Shown piece by piece: positions 31,155 to 41,214 of a stretch of 60,561 nucleotides of DNA. Source of the DNA: Zygnema cylindricum (lineage: Eukaryota; Streptophyta; Zygnematophyceae; Zygnematales; Zygnemataceae). A program made the position numbers and the translations under genes. Below the pieces are notes generated by a model. The model did no database searches, had not been told where the DNA came from, and saw nothing but the letters and a program-made list of their open reading frames with translations. Position 1 is the first letter of the stretch. The number at the start of each line of letters is the position of its first letter. The stretch lies in the NCBI GenBank assembly GCA_037447655.1, contig JBBHKE010003029.1:95622-156182 (forward strand). The letters are read 5' to 3'.

Positions 31155-31943
31155 TTAAGAAAATGTTTGGTCGTGCATGTCCACACCACCGCCAATTCGG
31201 AATATAACGTCTTGACCCACCAAACACTCATAGTCGTCACATTTAGTGACTAATGCTCTGACAGCAATTTCAACAGACTCATTTTCGGTTACTGTCTCAA
31301 ACCCAAAGATTAGCGGGTCCTTTGTGATTTCGAGGACCGGCTCCGTTGTCCCACCCGAAGTAACAAGACGGGTAGTGGTCGCCTGAAGCTTGTCTGCTGT
31401 GAGACCAAGCTTGAGCACAAATCCGGATCCGAGGATTACGGGTTTGGCCCCGGTGTCCATGAGAGGAAGAGTGGGATGAACAACGTTCACTGAGAATGAT
31501 CCCCGTGAGTTATCAAGGAAACTGATATGGGGATCGAGATTACGACGCTCTTCCGTGGTAACGGGTTGAACCCCTGAGAGACTACGGTTCAACTGCAGAG
31601 CCCTCAAAGCGGTTGCCGTTGCGACCTCATCAACGAAGGGAAGGGCTTTGGGTAGATCCTCCAATATTAAGGAAAGAATACTTAATCGCTCCTTTACCCG
31701 ATGAGCATCATGAATAGTGCCATCCAATATGGTTAGTGCCCCTGCTGCTATGGTATGAACTGTGTCCGGTAGGGAAGGTAGAGGCTCTTTTGCAAATGAG
31801 AGTGGGACACGAGAATTTTGTAATTTGCCCACTCGGTTATGGTCTGCTGAGCCCTTTTCAAATGTGGGAACTCGTTGTTGGACGGTGGAATCCCGAAGGT
31901 TTCGGCCGGCCAACGACGGCATTTGGACAACGGTCCTAGCCAT
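31155..31943 (-). pseudogene. G2 aspartic protease region, open
   Basis: This is an uninterrupted 262-codon stretch. The protease core shows PLMDTGAKPVILGSGFVLKL, with DTG as active site. KCDDYECLVGQDVIFRIGGGV follows, which in G1 runs on towards the methyltransferase. The N-terminal part (MARTVVQMPSLAGRNLRDS, ADHNRVGKLQNSR) follows the gag zinc knuckles. The stop at 31155 is followed in the same frame by the methyltransferase, so it is probably a late nonsense mutation and not a natural end. It would cut the polyprotein. Confidence 0.72.
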
Positions 31944-32160
31944 CCCAGTAAACTAGGGTTTCATTTCCGCCATGAAAGCTGCAAATTGCTCTTTCATCAT
32001 AGCCTCCATTGAGGCTTGAATCTCGGCCTTCTCTCTCTCTCTACGAGAGATCTTAGGGGGAGCTTCCTCTTTCTCGGTCTCCTTAGGCGGAATGACTAGT
32101 TTCGCGGAACGGGCCAAAATTCCACCGTTCTTTATCTGATTTTGATAGGTGAAATTAGGG

Positions 32161-33220
32161 TCTTTTGCAGTTCTGTGTCCTCCATTGGACCACAGAATAC
32201 AGGAAGCCTCTAGATAGTATTTAACTAACCCACTTTAAGCCACAACCAGTGCTGCCCAAGAAGGCAAACTGACAATTTGACTGCACCCCTGTGTAGCCTG
32301 GACTCCCCTGAGTCCGTAGAAAAAAGAATCACTGAAAACTGCCAACCAGGCGATAAGTTATAGGGTGGCAAAGATGCCAATTTATACAAACTCTCTGAGA
32401 GAGAGGACTATCTACCTAAATTTTCCTAAGTCCTAGTTTTTCCTAATTCCCTCTCACAGCTCCTATCTACTGCCTGTACGAACCAATCAAAAAACTGTAT
32501 AGTACTAGAAAGTACTACTGCCGATGTACTTTCTGTACGGCCTCTGTACGACAAGGCCATTAAGTGGACGCGTGTCCACTTTCCACTCGTCCGTACGTTC
32601 CTCGGAATTCGCGCGACCGAATGATGTCTTCCCACGTGGCGCCAAGTCATGCCACGTAACTAAATGCCAAAATGACCACTCCGGGATTTCGGCGATGATG
32701 TGCGCCGTTGGATTATATGCGAAACGTAATCTTGGCCGGAATAAATACTTGCGCGATATTTGTTCCGATGTAGAAATAAAATGCGTGGTATCCGTTTTGA
32801 ATTAGCGTCGTACGACGTACTTTATAAAACTGTATATATGTACGCCGTAAACAGTTTTGGTTAAATGAACTTTATCCTTTCGAACCAAATATATATCTAT
32901 CACATACCATAGCACTTAGCACTGGTCCTAGTCTATTAGGATAAAGCTGACCGCTACCGGTCGATTTGACGAACCGCAGGTACCGGGATCAAATCTCTGG
33001 TCCGTCAAGTATATTTTTAGTAACCTACTAAAAATAGTTGTCTGTTGAACTAAGGCAGCCATGGATCAACCTCTCTCTCTTTCCTTCAGTGACTACAGCA
33101 AGTATGGGGGCTAGAGAGCGGAGGTGGAGGCAGGCTGTCCGTCCTTTTTTTTTTTTCTTTTTATAAAAACATATTTAAACCTAGAAAATACTCTAGAAAT
33201 CTATAAATTTCAACATCTTT
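32161..33220 (-). mobile_element. Solo copia LTR with 5-bp target duplication
   Basis: TCTTT at 32161-32165 and again at 33216-33220 flanks a 1050-bp LTR (32166-33215) that starts TGCAG and ends CAACA. The empty site is visible in G1 near 22420 (GGTTTTTGATGTGAC). The LTR is of the same family as those at 7770, 11842, 36958, 39191 and 41215. It carries no internal region, so it is a solo LTR left by recombination between two LTRs. It interrupts G2 gag just after the second zinc knuckle. Confidence 0.92.
32925..33018 (+). other. tRNA-like segment in the solo LTR
   Basis: A box TAGTCTATTAG at 32929-32939 fits TRGYNNANNNG exactly. B box GGATCAAATCT at 32986-32996 is two mismatches from GGTTCRANTCC. 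TTTTT follows at 33014-33018. It is antisense to the LTR. Confidence 0.5.
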
Positions 33221-34530
33221 GATGTGGCACCGATGGACAAAATGTCCCTTTTGGTGGCAATGAGTGCAAGTGGCCGCCTTGTCCGGACACATGCGGGCAT
33301 TGTGCCCGGTTTTTCCACATCGGAAACACATTCGGTTTCCGGGACTAACGGGTGGAGTTCCCATGGCTGGCGTCTTCTGGGGCCTATTAGGGGGGCATGG
33401 GTTTTTTAGGTGGAGGAGGAGATGGATTAACCGGTTCTCTGTGAGGAGGTTTGGAACGCTCATAGGCGTCCCACCACGATGTCTGCATCTCATACTCTAC
33501 CGCGTATTGAGTCGCTTGCTCAAAGGTGAATTTCGGTCCATATATCTGACTAGGTGGTTTTGGATAAACCTTTTTGATGGGCCTGGAAACTGTCCCACAA
33601 ATTTTTGGACAGCCTCCGCATCGTACATGAGGTCCGGTAATGCTTCCGCAGAGTTTCCATCTGAGCTCGCAAGGCAAGGGCAGTTTCACCTAGCCTACGC
33701 TCGAAGTTCATTAAATCTTTGATTTGATCCGGATTTTGCATCCGGTACTCCTCTTGGAGAATGTCAAACATGACTAAGAGAGGGTCACGTAAGGGAATGG
33801 TGCCCCCCGCTCTAGCCGGGACCGCCGCTCGGGCAGCCACTGCATACTGACGAGGAACCTCGGGGATAGCTGGATACAACTCGTCCCCATTGGCATCTAA
33901 TACCGCTGGTCTTGGTGCCTGATATGGGATATCCACATGGCATAAGACTTCTGGTAACCCCGCAAAGGGAGCCACGTACTCTGTCATCCCAAGCACATCC
34001 TCATACTTGTGAGTGTACTGTGTAAGGGTCGTACCGCGAAGGTATCGACCGAGAAGGGAAAAAGCGACACAGAGGTCAAACCTATCTTGATATCTAAATG
34101 CTAAATCCCTCATTTCCGTATCGTATAACATACGAAAATGCGAGAAAGACATGGTGTCCTTTAATCCGCAAAAGCAGAATTGCATCCTTCCCATGGATCC
34201 CTCGGAAGAGGAAGCCGTGTCGTTAAGGGGAGGATGGGTCGGTTGTGCCAAAGCTGGGCTGGTAGGGAACCTACGAGTGTGAGGAGTAGGAAAGGTTTCC
34301 TCCGAGAAGTCTTCTTCGGTCCCCTCTAGGTATGACCTAGATGAAACCAAGGACAGCGATGACGTAGATGTGAGACCAGACCGCACTAACGGCGATCTGC
34401 GATCCGCAATTAGATCGGTTGCGGTCCATGATTCGGGAAAATCCGAAGGATTTAACCGCGGAGGACGATACAGTGTACCTCCTCGGGTGGACCCGGATAA
34501 ATAATGAAGGTTATCCCAATCTGTGGGCAT
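33221..34530 (-). pseudogene. G2 gag
   Basis: The start ATG at 34530 gives MPTDWDNLHYLSGSTRGG; a TTG six bases upstream is not a likely start. The gag core has MKDTMS-like LKDTMSFSHFRMLYDTEM and DRFDLCVAFSLLGRY. A proline-rich stretch with NPSPPPPKKPMPP precedes two CCHC knuckles: CFRCGKTGHNARMC and CTHCHQKGHFVHRC. Two frame changes lie near 33560-33690. The tail continues beyond the solo LTR at 32160-31944. It would coat element RNA. Confidence 0.82.
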
Positions 34531-35812
34531 AAACAAAAGGGGAAAAACTTTGACTATAATAATGAAGTGTTTCGCACGACCTAACCGAGATGCAACACGT
34601 GTCAGACCAATCCACTCGTCCAGTCAACACACTCAGTCACTATAAAGACCCGATGGTCATATCTAGCAAGAAGTCGATTTACCAAAACCTCTACCCTGCA
34701 AACAGTTGGCAAGGCCAAAGGGCCAGATCTATAAAAACAATAAATTTGCTATCCAAGCACCCTAGGGTGCAGATCTACAACAACACAGCCGGGAAAAGGT
34801 CTACACAGTGCCACCCACGGCAAGGTCTAGCAAGAAATCCCACTCTTGATAGTCACAAGAAAATCTAAGGCCACTTAGGGCCAGATAGCATACAGGGAAA
34901 GCAGGAAAATGCAAATGCTCAATAAGAAAGGTTCCAATAGGACCCGTCCACACCGATCCCCTACACGAGTGTCCACACTAAATCGGAACGCTCCTGCACC
35001 CGCAAGGCATCGGCTACTTACAAACACCTTTACTGCTCTGTTGAGCACTAAGGGTGAACCGAACTTGTTCGAAGCAAGTCTGCTCTGGTGAGCACTAAGG
35101 GTGAACCGAACTTGTTCGAAGAAAGTCGGGTTTTGCAGAGCTCCCTGGGATAAAATTCGCTCCACGAAATTCGCTCCGAGCAACGTCTCCAAAATAACCC
35201 TCCGCAAGACCCGTCCGTACCGTGAAGATGTACGCCGTGGAATGTTAGGGGACCAATGGAAGGAAGGGAAGAAAGCGTTCGGTGGAAGAAAAATAAACAA
35301 TAAGACACACAAATACGATAGATAGGAAAAGTGTGTTAGAATAAAGTAGAAGGCAGCTCAAACTCCAAATATACAGCCAAACTTGTGACAACAATAATCC
35401 AAAGCCAGCAGCCAACCCTAATTCCACTTGGAAAACCCTAATTCCAAAGCCAAACCCTGATTCTAGACAGCCAAGACTCCAAATCTGCAGCCAAATAAAA
35501 AAAAGGATACCGACCTAAGGACAGGAATCAAAAGGAATAAACCCTAAATATGCTGCAACCCTAATTTTGCAGCCAAAACCCTAATTTTGCCTCCGAACCC
35601 TAATTCTGCAGATTAACCCTAATTTTGCAGATTAACCCTAAATTTGATACAAAATTTAGGTTTAACACGAAAGCCAAGAAATATAGGTGCAACGAAATAA
35701 GAGACAAAGATTGAAAGAAAGAAATAGCGGAAACAAAAACAAAATGTTTTTTTTTTTATATATAAAATAAAATTTATATTTTTAATAGATTTTTTATTTT
35801 TATTTTCTTTTG
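34531..35812 (-). other. G2 5' leader with tandem repeats
   Basis: This is non-coding and lies between LTR and gag. It holds a 49-bp-spaced tandem duplication (GAGCACTAAGGGTGAACCGA... at about 35043 and 35092). It also holds an array of ACCCTAA-containing units at about 35415-35660, and a T/A-rich run at 35745-35810 next to the LTR. Blocks shared with the G1 leader include CCGCAAGG and GTTTTGCAGAGCTC. Confidence 0.65.
35540..35665. repeat. ACCCTAATTTTGCAG tandem array in G2 leader
   Basis: Units of about 18 bp built on AACCCTAATTTTGCAG repeat about six times, with scattered ACCCTAA motifs upstream from 35415. On the element's sense strand these read TTAGGGT. They resemble plant telomere hexamers only by the TTAGGG core; the spacing is not telomeric. 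Confidence 0.7.
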
Positions 35813-36957
35813 GACAAGATTACTCAGCCGCAAGGTAGCCACTAGGATCTTGGGTCTTCAACGTATTCTTTACAAGAGTTATCTCGTACGAAAGCAACAA
35901 AGCAAAATAAATAATTCCAACCAAAAACAAGGAAAACTCAAAATTCGGCCAAAATTCACCCTTCCATTCCTTACCGAAAATACAAACAACACAAAAAGAA
36001 ACACCCAAACCGTTATGCTGTCCGTGGGAAGGGCAGCCGGATCCGGATGCTTCTCCACACGAAATTCAATCCACCACTTCCCAAAAATGACACAAGTTGG
36101 AGGGAAACCTTCCGGACTTGGCTTTGAGCCGCGTGGATTAAAAGCGTGGGCAGAATTACAAGGGAGAATGTACGTAAACTATCTAGCCTCTACAGCTAGC
36201 TAGCAAAAGAAAGGAAGAAATTTGAGCAATCAGTGAAAGAGAGAGCAAGAGAAAAGCTCCGCCGCCAAGAGAAAATTCTTGTCCAAAAGCTAGAAATTCT
36301 AAGTCTGAAAATAGACTAAGTATTAGCTACGCTACGCCTACGCAAACCCTAACCTAAGTCTAGGCTAGTTCACATGAACGAACTACTTAAGATGTTTGGC
36401 CAATAGGCGACCAACATCGTCTGCCGTAGGCCTAACAAAATCCACCGTCCGAGGGTAAAAACCCTCCCTAACTACATATACGCGCAAACCTACATGGGTT
36501 CGCGACTTAAATATATAATGGTACATCGAAGCGTCGATGGTACTCCCGGATATCGCGCTGTATCCCCAAACGCTACTTCACGTATGTACTCCAAAATTGT
36601 GTACCTGCGCACGAAACGAAACAATAGTACGCACGAAATTAGTACATATACAAATAGACGTGTACGCGAATCGCGTACACGTCAAAGATAAGTGAACCGA
36701 TGTGCCTTTGCACGTGCGAACGGAAATCATGCAGGCGCGCAAAAATAATCGTGCGTGCGTGTATGATTTCGTTTGAGCGTGTTGAATATCGCGTGCGTGT
36801 GCGCAATATCGTGCGTGCGTGCGAAATATCGTGCACGCATGCAAAATATCCCTCGCGCGTGCACAATATCATGCGTGCGTGCGCAATATATTGTGCGCGC
36901 ATGCAAAATATCGTGCATGCCCGCGACCGACACCATGCGCCATGATACTCAACTTAA
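35813..36957 (-). repeat. 5' LTR of gypsy G2
   Basis: This is homologous to the plus-strand LTR at 6000-7213 and, at its inner end, to the G1 LTR (GGTAGCCACTAGGATCTTGG like GATAGCCACTAGGCTTCTTGG). It is cut at 36957 by the copia-type LTR starting at 36958, so its sense start is missing. Confidence 0.78.
36781..36912. repeat. 20-bp minisatellite in the G2 LTR
   Basis: AATATC or a close variant recurs at 36785, 36805, 36825, 36845, 36865 and 36885, an exact 20-bp period, then once more after 22 bp. The unit is rich in GTGCGTGCGCGC. Open reading frames over this stretch are products of the repeat and are not genes. Confidence 0.85.
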
Positions 36958-38095
36958 TGAAATTCTAGGGGCTCCATTGCCACACAGAATTCGCAAATCA
37001 AAAGAAGCTAATCTAGATATTGCCAACTCCAAGTTTATATAAACCCAAATGATTGACCCCTTGACAATCAAAACCCCATTAAAGCTTCACCCATGTGAAA
37101 CAAGACTTTCTTTTTGCTCAGATCCACCACAAAATGCTAAGTTAGAATATGTGATTTGGATACATTTACCCACTTTGACTTTCCCTTAGAAATGCAGCCA
37201 CCCAGGCAGGCAAAAACTATGACCGACTACACCCGTGTGTAGCTTGGACTCCCTTGAGTCGGCATCAAAAAGAATCACTGAAATGGTCAACTGAGTTGAT
37301 AGTTATGGATGTCCAAAATTTGCCTTTTATACAAGATGCTCTTTAGGAGAGGCGGCTACCTACCCAAAATATACTAAGTCATAAACCCCTCTCTAAACCC
37401 CCCTATTACTGAGGTACTGACCAATCACAGGACTGTACTGTACAACAAAGTACAGATGCCGGAGTACTCTATGTACGGACAGTGTACGACGTCGCCATAA
37501 TGCGACATTTGTCACATCCGAATTTGTTGCCTTCTGTTCCGGAGATTCCATAAACCCATGTGATAATGCCACGTGTCATCCGGAGTGGCAGAGTTCGCAA
37601 ACCGCCAAATTGTCCTTTTCGCGAAGCTAGCGCTAATCACAGTCGTCTGATTGATATCTGTATTTAATACGGACCGTCGAAACAAATATCCGTACTATTT
37701 GTTTCGTCTGATACTAATAGTACAACTATTTCTATGCCCTATAAACCGTAATCTAATTAAATGGAAAAACCTACGTGTACCTATTTAAATACGTATCAAA
37801 CCCATTATACATTAGAACAAGTCTTACACTAAACGGACAAAGCTACCGGTTGCGGTTGACTTGACGGACGGCATGTATCAGTATCAATTCCTGGGTCTGT
37901 CAAGTACCTTTTGGTAAATCTACCTAATTCCCCCCCTATCTTCTCTAGTGAGCTTTAGGCAGCCATGGCTCTATCTTTTTATCCAGCCTTCAGTGACTAC
38001 CACAAGTGTGGGGGCTTGGAGAGGAGAGTTAGAGGCAGACTGCCTCTGCTCTTTTCTATCCTAATACAGAACAAGAAAATACTCAAATATCAACA
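36958..38095 (-). repeat. LTR of the compact element (left)
   Basis: This starts TGAAATTCTAGGGGCTCCATTG and ends CAAATATCAACA on the plus strand. On the minus strand it is the 3' LTR. Confidence 0.8.
37820..37912 (+). other. tRNA-like segment in the left LTR
   Basis: TTACACTAAACGG at 37824-37836 is A-box-like. GTATCAATTCC at 37881-37891 is B-box-like, with two mismatches. TTTT follows at 37909-37912. Same place and orientation as in the other LTRs of the family. Confidence 0.4.
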
Positions 38096-38185
38096 CTCCC
38101 CTTATTTTCTAGTCTATTTTCCTTTCAACTCCCACAAACACATAAACAAAAAAAACCCGCTCCCCTCTTTTTTCCTTTTTCTTTT

Positions 38186-38489
38186 TCATATCATTAACTT
38201 AAGAGAAATACTCTCGTATTTACAACAGTGCATTAGATGAACCAAAATAATAATTGCATCACACATTTTATTTAGCATCCCACTTTTTATAAATCCGAGC
38301 CAAGATTTAATCCACATATTTTTTCCATCCACACTAAATCCAATTTCCCTCTTGCAATTCAAACAACTAGCCCCATCTCCAATCTGCAACACACACCCAG
38401 ATGCTAACCCTTTTACAGGCACACCTTCATAAATGTCATCACTCCCTTTAGTGATGTCAAACCTATAACCCCCAGAAATTGAGCTTTCC
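38186..38489 (-). pseudogene. Compact element: RNase H-derived tail
   Basis: This encodes GYRFDITKGSDDIYEGVPVKG, then GCVLQIGDGASCLNCKRE and WIKSWLGFIKSGMLNKMCD. These are shrunken versions of the copia RNase H blocks SDASYGD.P.RKSTTGFVLQ and ELLWVKALL. The equivalent stretch follows the acidic segment in the plus copy (11140-11676). The frame overlaps the end of the 38490-39188 frame at its start, so a frameshift joins them. Confidence 0.55.
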
Positions 38490-39188
38490 TCACTCTCTCC
38501 CATCGATTTCTTTCCACTCACTTTCTATTTTTATTCCCAGAAAATATTTCTCCTCCCCTAAACCTTTTTTTAAATATTCTTCTTCTCCCTTATCCTTTAA
38601 ATCCCCCTCTAGATTTACTTCTCCCCTTTCCTCGGAATTCGTTGTATTCTCCCCGTCCGACCAGTTTTGTGTTTCCAAAATATCTAAAAAGATATCCTCA
38701 ATATTTTGATTTTTCCCTTTGTCACTCATGGACCCTATATCTGACTTTCTCATCTCTAAGTCATACACACTACACTCTTTGACATCCTCAAGTACATCCT
38801 CTCTCTTTACTTCCCTTAAACCACCAAAAGCACATTGTTGCTTTCGTGGAATTTCTGTGTGCTTTTCTCTCTTCTCCATTCTACCGATGTGAAGAAGCTC
38901 CAAAATTTCTTCATCCTCTTTCTCCTCTTCCCCTTCTTCCTCCTCATTCACATACCAACTTCTAAGTTCTTCCAAACAATGACACTCCTCCATATAGTGA
39001 CCAAATTTCCTACAAGCGAAGCAAAACCCTTTTTTCAAAGCTCCCCTTTCTTTTCCTCTCCCTCTCTTTCCACCGAAGTTCCGATAAGGTTTACCTTTGT
39101 CGTTCTTTCTCTCATCACGCTTCCGCTCGTCACCGCAATTCCTCACATCACGTTTCCTCCAGTCACTACTAAATGTAAATGTAGTCAC
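38490..39188 (-). CDS. Compact element: gag-tail protein with zinc knuckle
   Basis: This is an open frame of 232 codons without internal stop. It contains DWRKRD and DERKRDERKNDKGKPYR basic repeats. A CX2CX4HX4C zinc knuckle (CFACRKFGHYMEEC) lies at about 60-75. An acidic NEEEEGEEEKEDEE run follows, then a long charged linker with DILETQNWSDGENT, and GLGEEKYFLGIKIE, which resembles the RT block AKYILGIEVER. It lacks enzymatic motifs. The homologous plus-strand copy (10690-11300) is broken by stops, while this one is open, which could mean a younger copy or selection for the protein. The true start may lie further into the LTR. It is element-encoded; a packaging role is inferred from the knuckle. 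Confidence 0.5.
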   Translation of the reverse strand: MTTFTFSSDWRKRDVRNCGDERKRDERKNDKGKPYRNFGGKRGRGKERGALKKGFCFACRKFGHYMEECHCLEELRSWYVNEEEEGEEEKEDEEILELLHIGRMEKREKHTEIPRKQQCAFGGLREVKREDVLEDVKECSVYDLEMRKSDIGSMSDKGKNQNIEDIFLDILETQNWSDGENTTNSEERGEVNLEGDLKDKGEEEYLKKGLGEEKYFLGIKIESEWKEIDGRE

Positions 39189-39190
39189 CT

Positions 39191-40366
39191 TGTTAAAACT
39201 CTAAGACCTCCATTGGCCCTCAGAGTATGCAGATCCAAAAGAAGTTAATCTAGATAGTGCCGACTCCAAGTTAATATAAACCCAAATGACTGACCCCTTG
39301 ACAGTCACAATCCCAATATAGATTCACCCGTGTGAAATAACACTTTCTGTGTGGTCAGTTCCACCACAGAATGCAAAGTTAGAATTTGAGATTTGGACAC
39401 ATTCACCCACTTTTACTTTCCCTTATAAATTCAGCCACACTGGTGACAAAAATTATGACCGACTACACCCCTGTGTAGCCTGGACTCCCCTGAGTCCGTA
39501 GCAAAAAGAATCACTGAAAATGGTCAAGTAAATTGATTGTTATGGCTGGCCAAAGTTTGCCATTTATACAAGGTGCTCTCTGGGAGAGGCAGCAATCTAC
39601 CCAAAATTTTCAAAGTCCTATTCCCTCTCTAAAACTCTATCTACTGAAGTACGGCACCAATCAAATTACTCTGTCGTACAGAAAAGTACAGGTGCCGGTG
39701 TACTTTCTGTACGGCCATTGTACGACATGGTCAAAATGTCGACACGTGTCAAATCAGGATTAGTTCCTGTAATCTCCGGAATCCCCGTAATCCAATGTTA
39801 TCATGCCACGTGTCATCTGACGTGTCAAATACTGTAAAACGCCAAAAGTATCTTTTGCGTGATCGCGGCGCCTATAGCGGCCGTCCGATCAAAACCGGCT
39901 ATAATCCTAGCCGCTAAAATTCGACGCGCGGTATTTGTTTCGGTATCGAAACAAATGCGCGATATCCGTTCTGTCGGCGTACCGTGCTACGCACTAATTC
40001 AAACTGTATCTATTCACTAAGTATCTATTCGCCGTTAAACGAATTAATCTACATGTAACGATTTATATATTTACCAAATCTAATATATCGTAATATGTGT
40101 CCTAGCCTAACGGTCAGAGCTAACGTCTATGTGAAATTGGCGGGCGGCAGGTACCAGGATCAATTCCTAGGTCCGGCAACTAACTTTTAGTAAATATATC
40201 TAATCCACCCCATGTCTTCTCTAATGAGCTTTAGGCAGCCATGGCTCTAGCTCCCTATCAAGCCTTCAGTGACTACAACAAGTGTGGGGGCTTGGAGAAG
40301 GGAGTTAGGGACAGACTGCCTTTGCTCTTTTTCTATAAAGACCTAGAAAATACTCAAATATCAACA
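39191..40366 (-). repeat. LTR of the compact element (right)
   Basis: This starts TGTTAAAACTCTAAGACCTCCATTGG and ends CAAATATCAACA. On the minus strand it is the 5' LTR. The adjoining internal bases (AGGTGACTACATT) do not match the initiator half-tRNA site used by copia A and D. Confidence 0.8.
40100..40188 (+). other. tRNA-like segment in the right LTR
   Basis: TAGCCTAACGG at 40103-40113 matches the A-box consensus exactly. GGATCAATTCC at 40157-40167 is one mismatch from the B box. TTTT lies at 40185-40188. It is antisense to the LTR. Confidence 0.5.
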
Positions 40367-40634
40367 CTCCCCTTATTTTCTAGTCTACTTTTTTCAACTC
40401 TTACTAACAAATAAACAAACACTCCTTCCCCTATTTCCTTTTTTTTTTCTTTTCCTTTTTCTTTTCCTTTTATAAAACTTAAGAAAAATACTGTCGTATT
40501 TAAAACAATGCATTAGATGAAGTGAAATAATAATTGCATCACACATTTCATTTAGCACCTCACTTATCATAAATCCGATCAAAGATTTTATCCACCTCCT
40601 CACGTTTTCATCCAACCAGAATCTACTTTCCCCT
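40367..40634 (-). pseudogene. End of a second compact copia copy, cut by the gap
   Basis: This repeats the internal end of the compact element (CTCCCCTTATTTTCTAGTCTA, then ORF 40615-40394 with WIKSLIGFMISEVLNEMCDAI). It adjoins the right LTR directly, so two internal regions share one LTR. It runs into the assembly gap. Confidence 0.65.
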
Positions 40635-40644
40635 NNNNNNNNNN
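40635..40644. other. Assembly gap (10 N)
   Basis: Ten N characters. The sequence left of it is minus-strand compact copia and the sequence right of it is plus-strand copia. Gap size and adjacency are unknown. Confidence 0.98.
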
Positions 40645-40817
40645 TGTTTTATAGTATTACCCACTTCCTTGACCAAAACAGTAGTATACACGATGGTAGA
40701 GAGGTAGACCAGATTTAAGGTTCGATTAATAAAATAACAGTTGGAAAAGAGATTGTTTCGAGTTTGTTTATAGGTATACGAAACGAAATTTCACTACGAA
40801 TCCCAAACGACGTTAAT

Positions 40818-41214
40818 TGTTGTTGGAGCAGCAAGCAACAAAAGGTGATTGCTCAGTCCACCATGGAGGCTGAGTATATGGCCTCTTGTTTGGCTGTGAA
40901 AGAATTAATGTGGGTGAAATCTTTGCTTCAAGAATTGGGATATATGAAGAATAGAGTGCAAAAGATATTTTGTGACAATCAAGCTACGATTGCAATTGCA
41001 GCAAACCCTAAGCATCACTTTAAAGCAAAGCATATGGATATTTGTTTGAGCTTTGTTAGAGAAAAGGTTGACAATAAAATAATTAGCTTGGAATTTAGAC
41101 CAGATGGAGAGATGGTAGCACATATGATGACAAAACCAGTTCCTTCACCCATTATGATATTTTGTAGGGAGAAATGTGGGCTAAAGCAAAAGCTAGACAA
41201 GAAAATAAGGGGAG
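40818..41214 (+). pseudogene. copia RNase H end fragment E
   Basis: This encodes CCWSSKQQKVIAQSTMEAEYMA, then KELMWVKSLLQELGYM, NPKHHFKAKHMDICLSFVRE and VAHMMTKPVPSP, the last part of copia RNase H and the pol terminus. It is open through to a reading extension into the LTR. The upstream 40645-40817 has no recognisable coding sequence, so the fragment is cut at its start. It ends with the polypurine-like AAAATAAGGGGAG before LTR E. Confidence 0.8.

Larger units (their letters stand above)
26571..36957 (-). mobile_element. Ty3/gypsy retrotransposon G2 with DNA methyltransferase
   Basis: The 5' LTR is at 35813-36957, followed on the minus strand by leader, gag, protease, methyltransferase, RT, RNase H and integrase. 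The 3' end, with PHD finger and LTR, is lost at the 26570 junction. A solo copia LTR (32166-33215) sits in the gag tail. It is better preserved than G1: protease is fully open, and methyltransferase and most of RT are largely open. Frames show protease and methyltransferase N-terminus in one frame, and methyltransferase C-terminus and RT in another, with one single-base shift between. Confidence 0.87.
36958..40366 (-). mobile_element. Compact non-autonomous copia-type element
   Basis: Two LTRs of the same copia family, 36958-38095 (1138 bp) and 39191-40366 (1176 bp), flank an internal region of only 1095 bp. The LTRs share long blocks: AAAAGAAG.TAATCTAGATA, GCAGCCATGGCTCTA, CTTCAGTGACTACAACAAGTGTGGGGGCTTGGAGA and CTCAAATATCAACA. 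The internal region encodes a gag tail and short RT and RNase H remnants, but no integrase or RT core. It must rely on another copia for movement. Its left LTR is inserted in the G2 LTR. Beyond its right LTR lies the internal end of another copy, so the array may be tandem. Confidence 0.78.

Noticed and set aside
35540-35665. Interstitial telomere
   Set aside because: ACCCTAA motifs are spaced by about 18 bp and lie in a gypsy leader; they are not contiguous hexamers or heptamers.
36578-36945. Reading frames with repeated HART/HAR motifs
   Set aside because: They come from the 20-bp minisatellite in the gypsy LTR.
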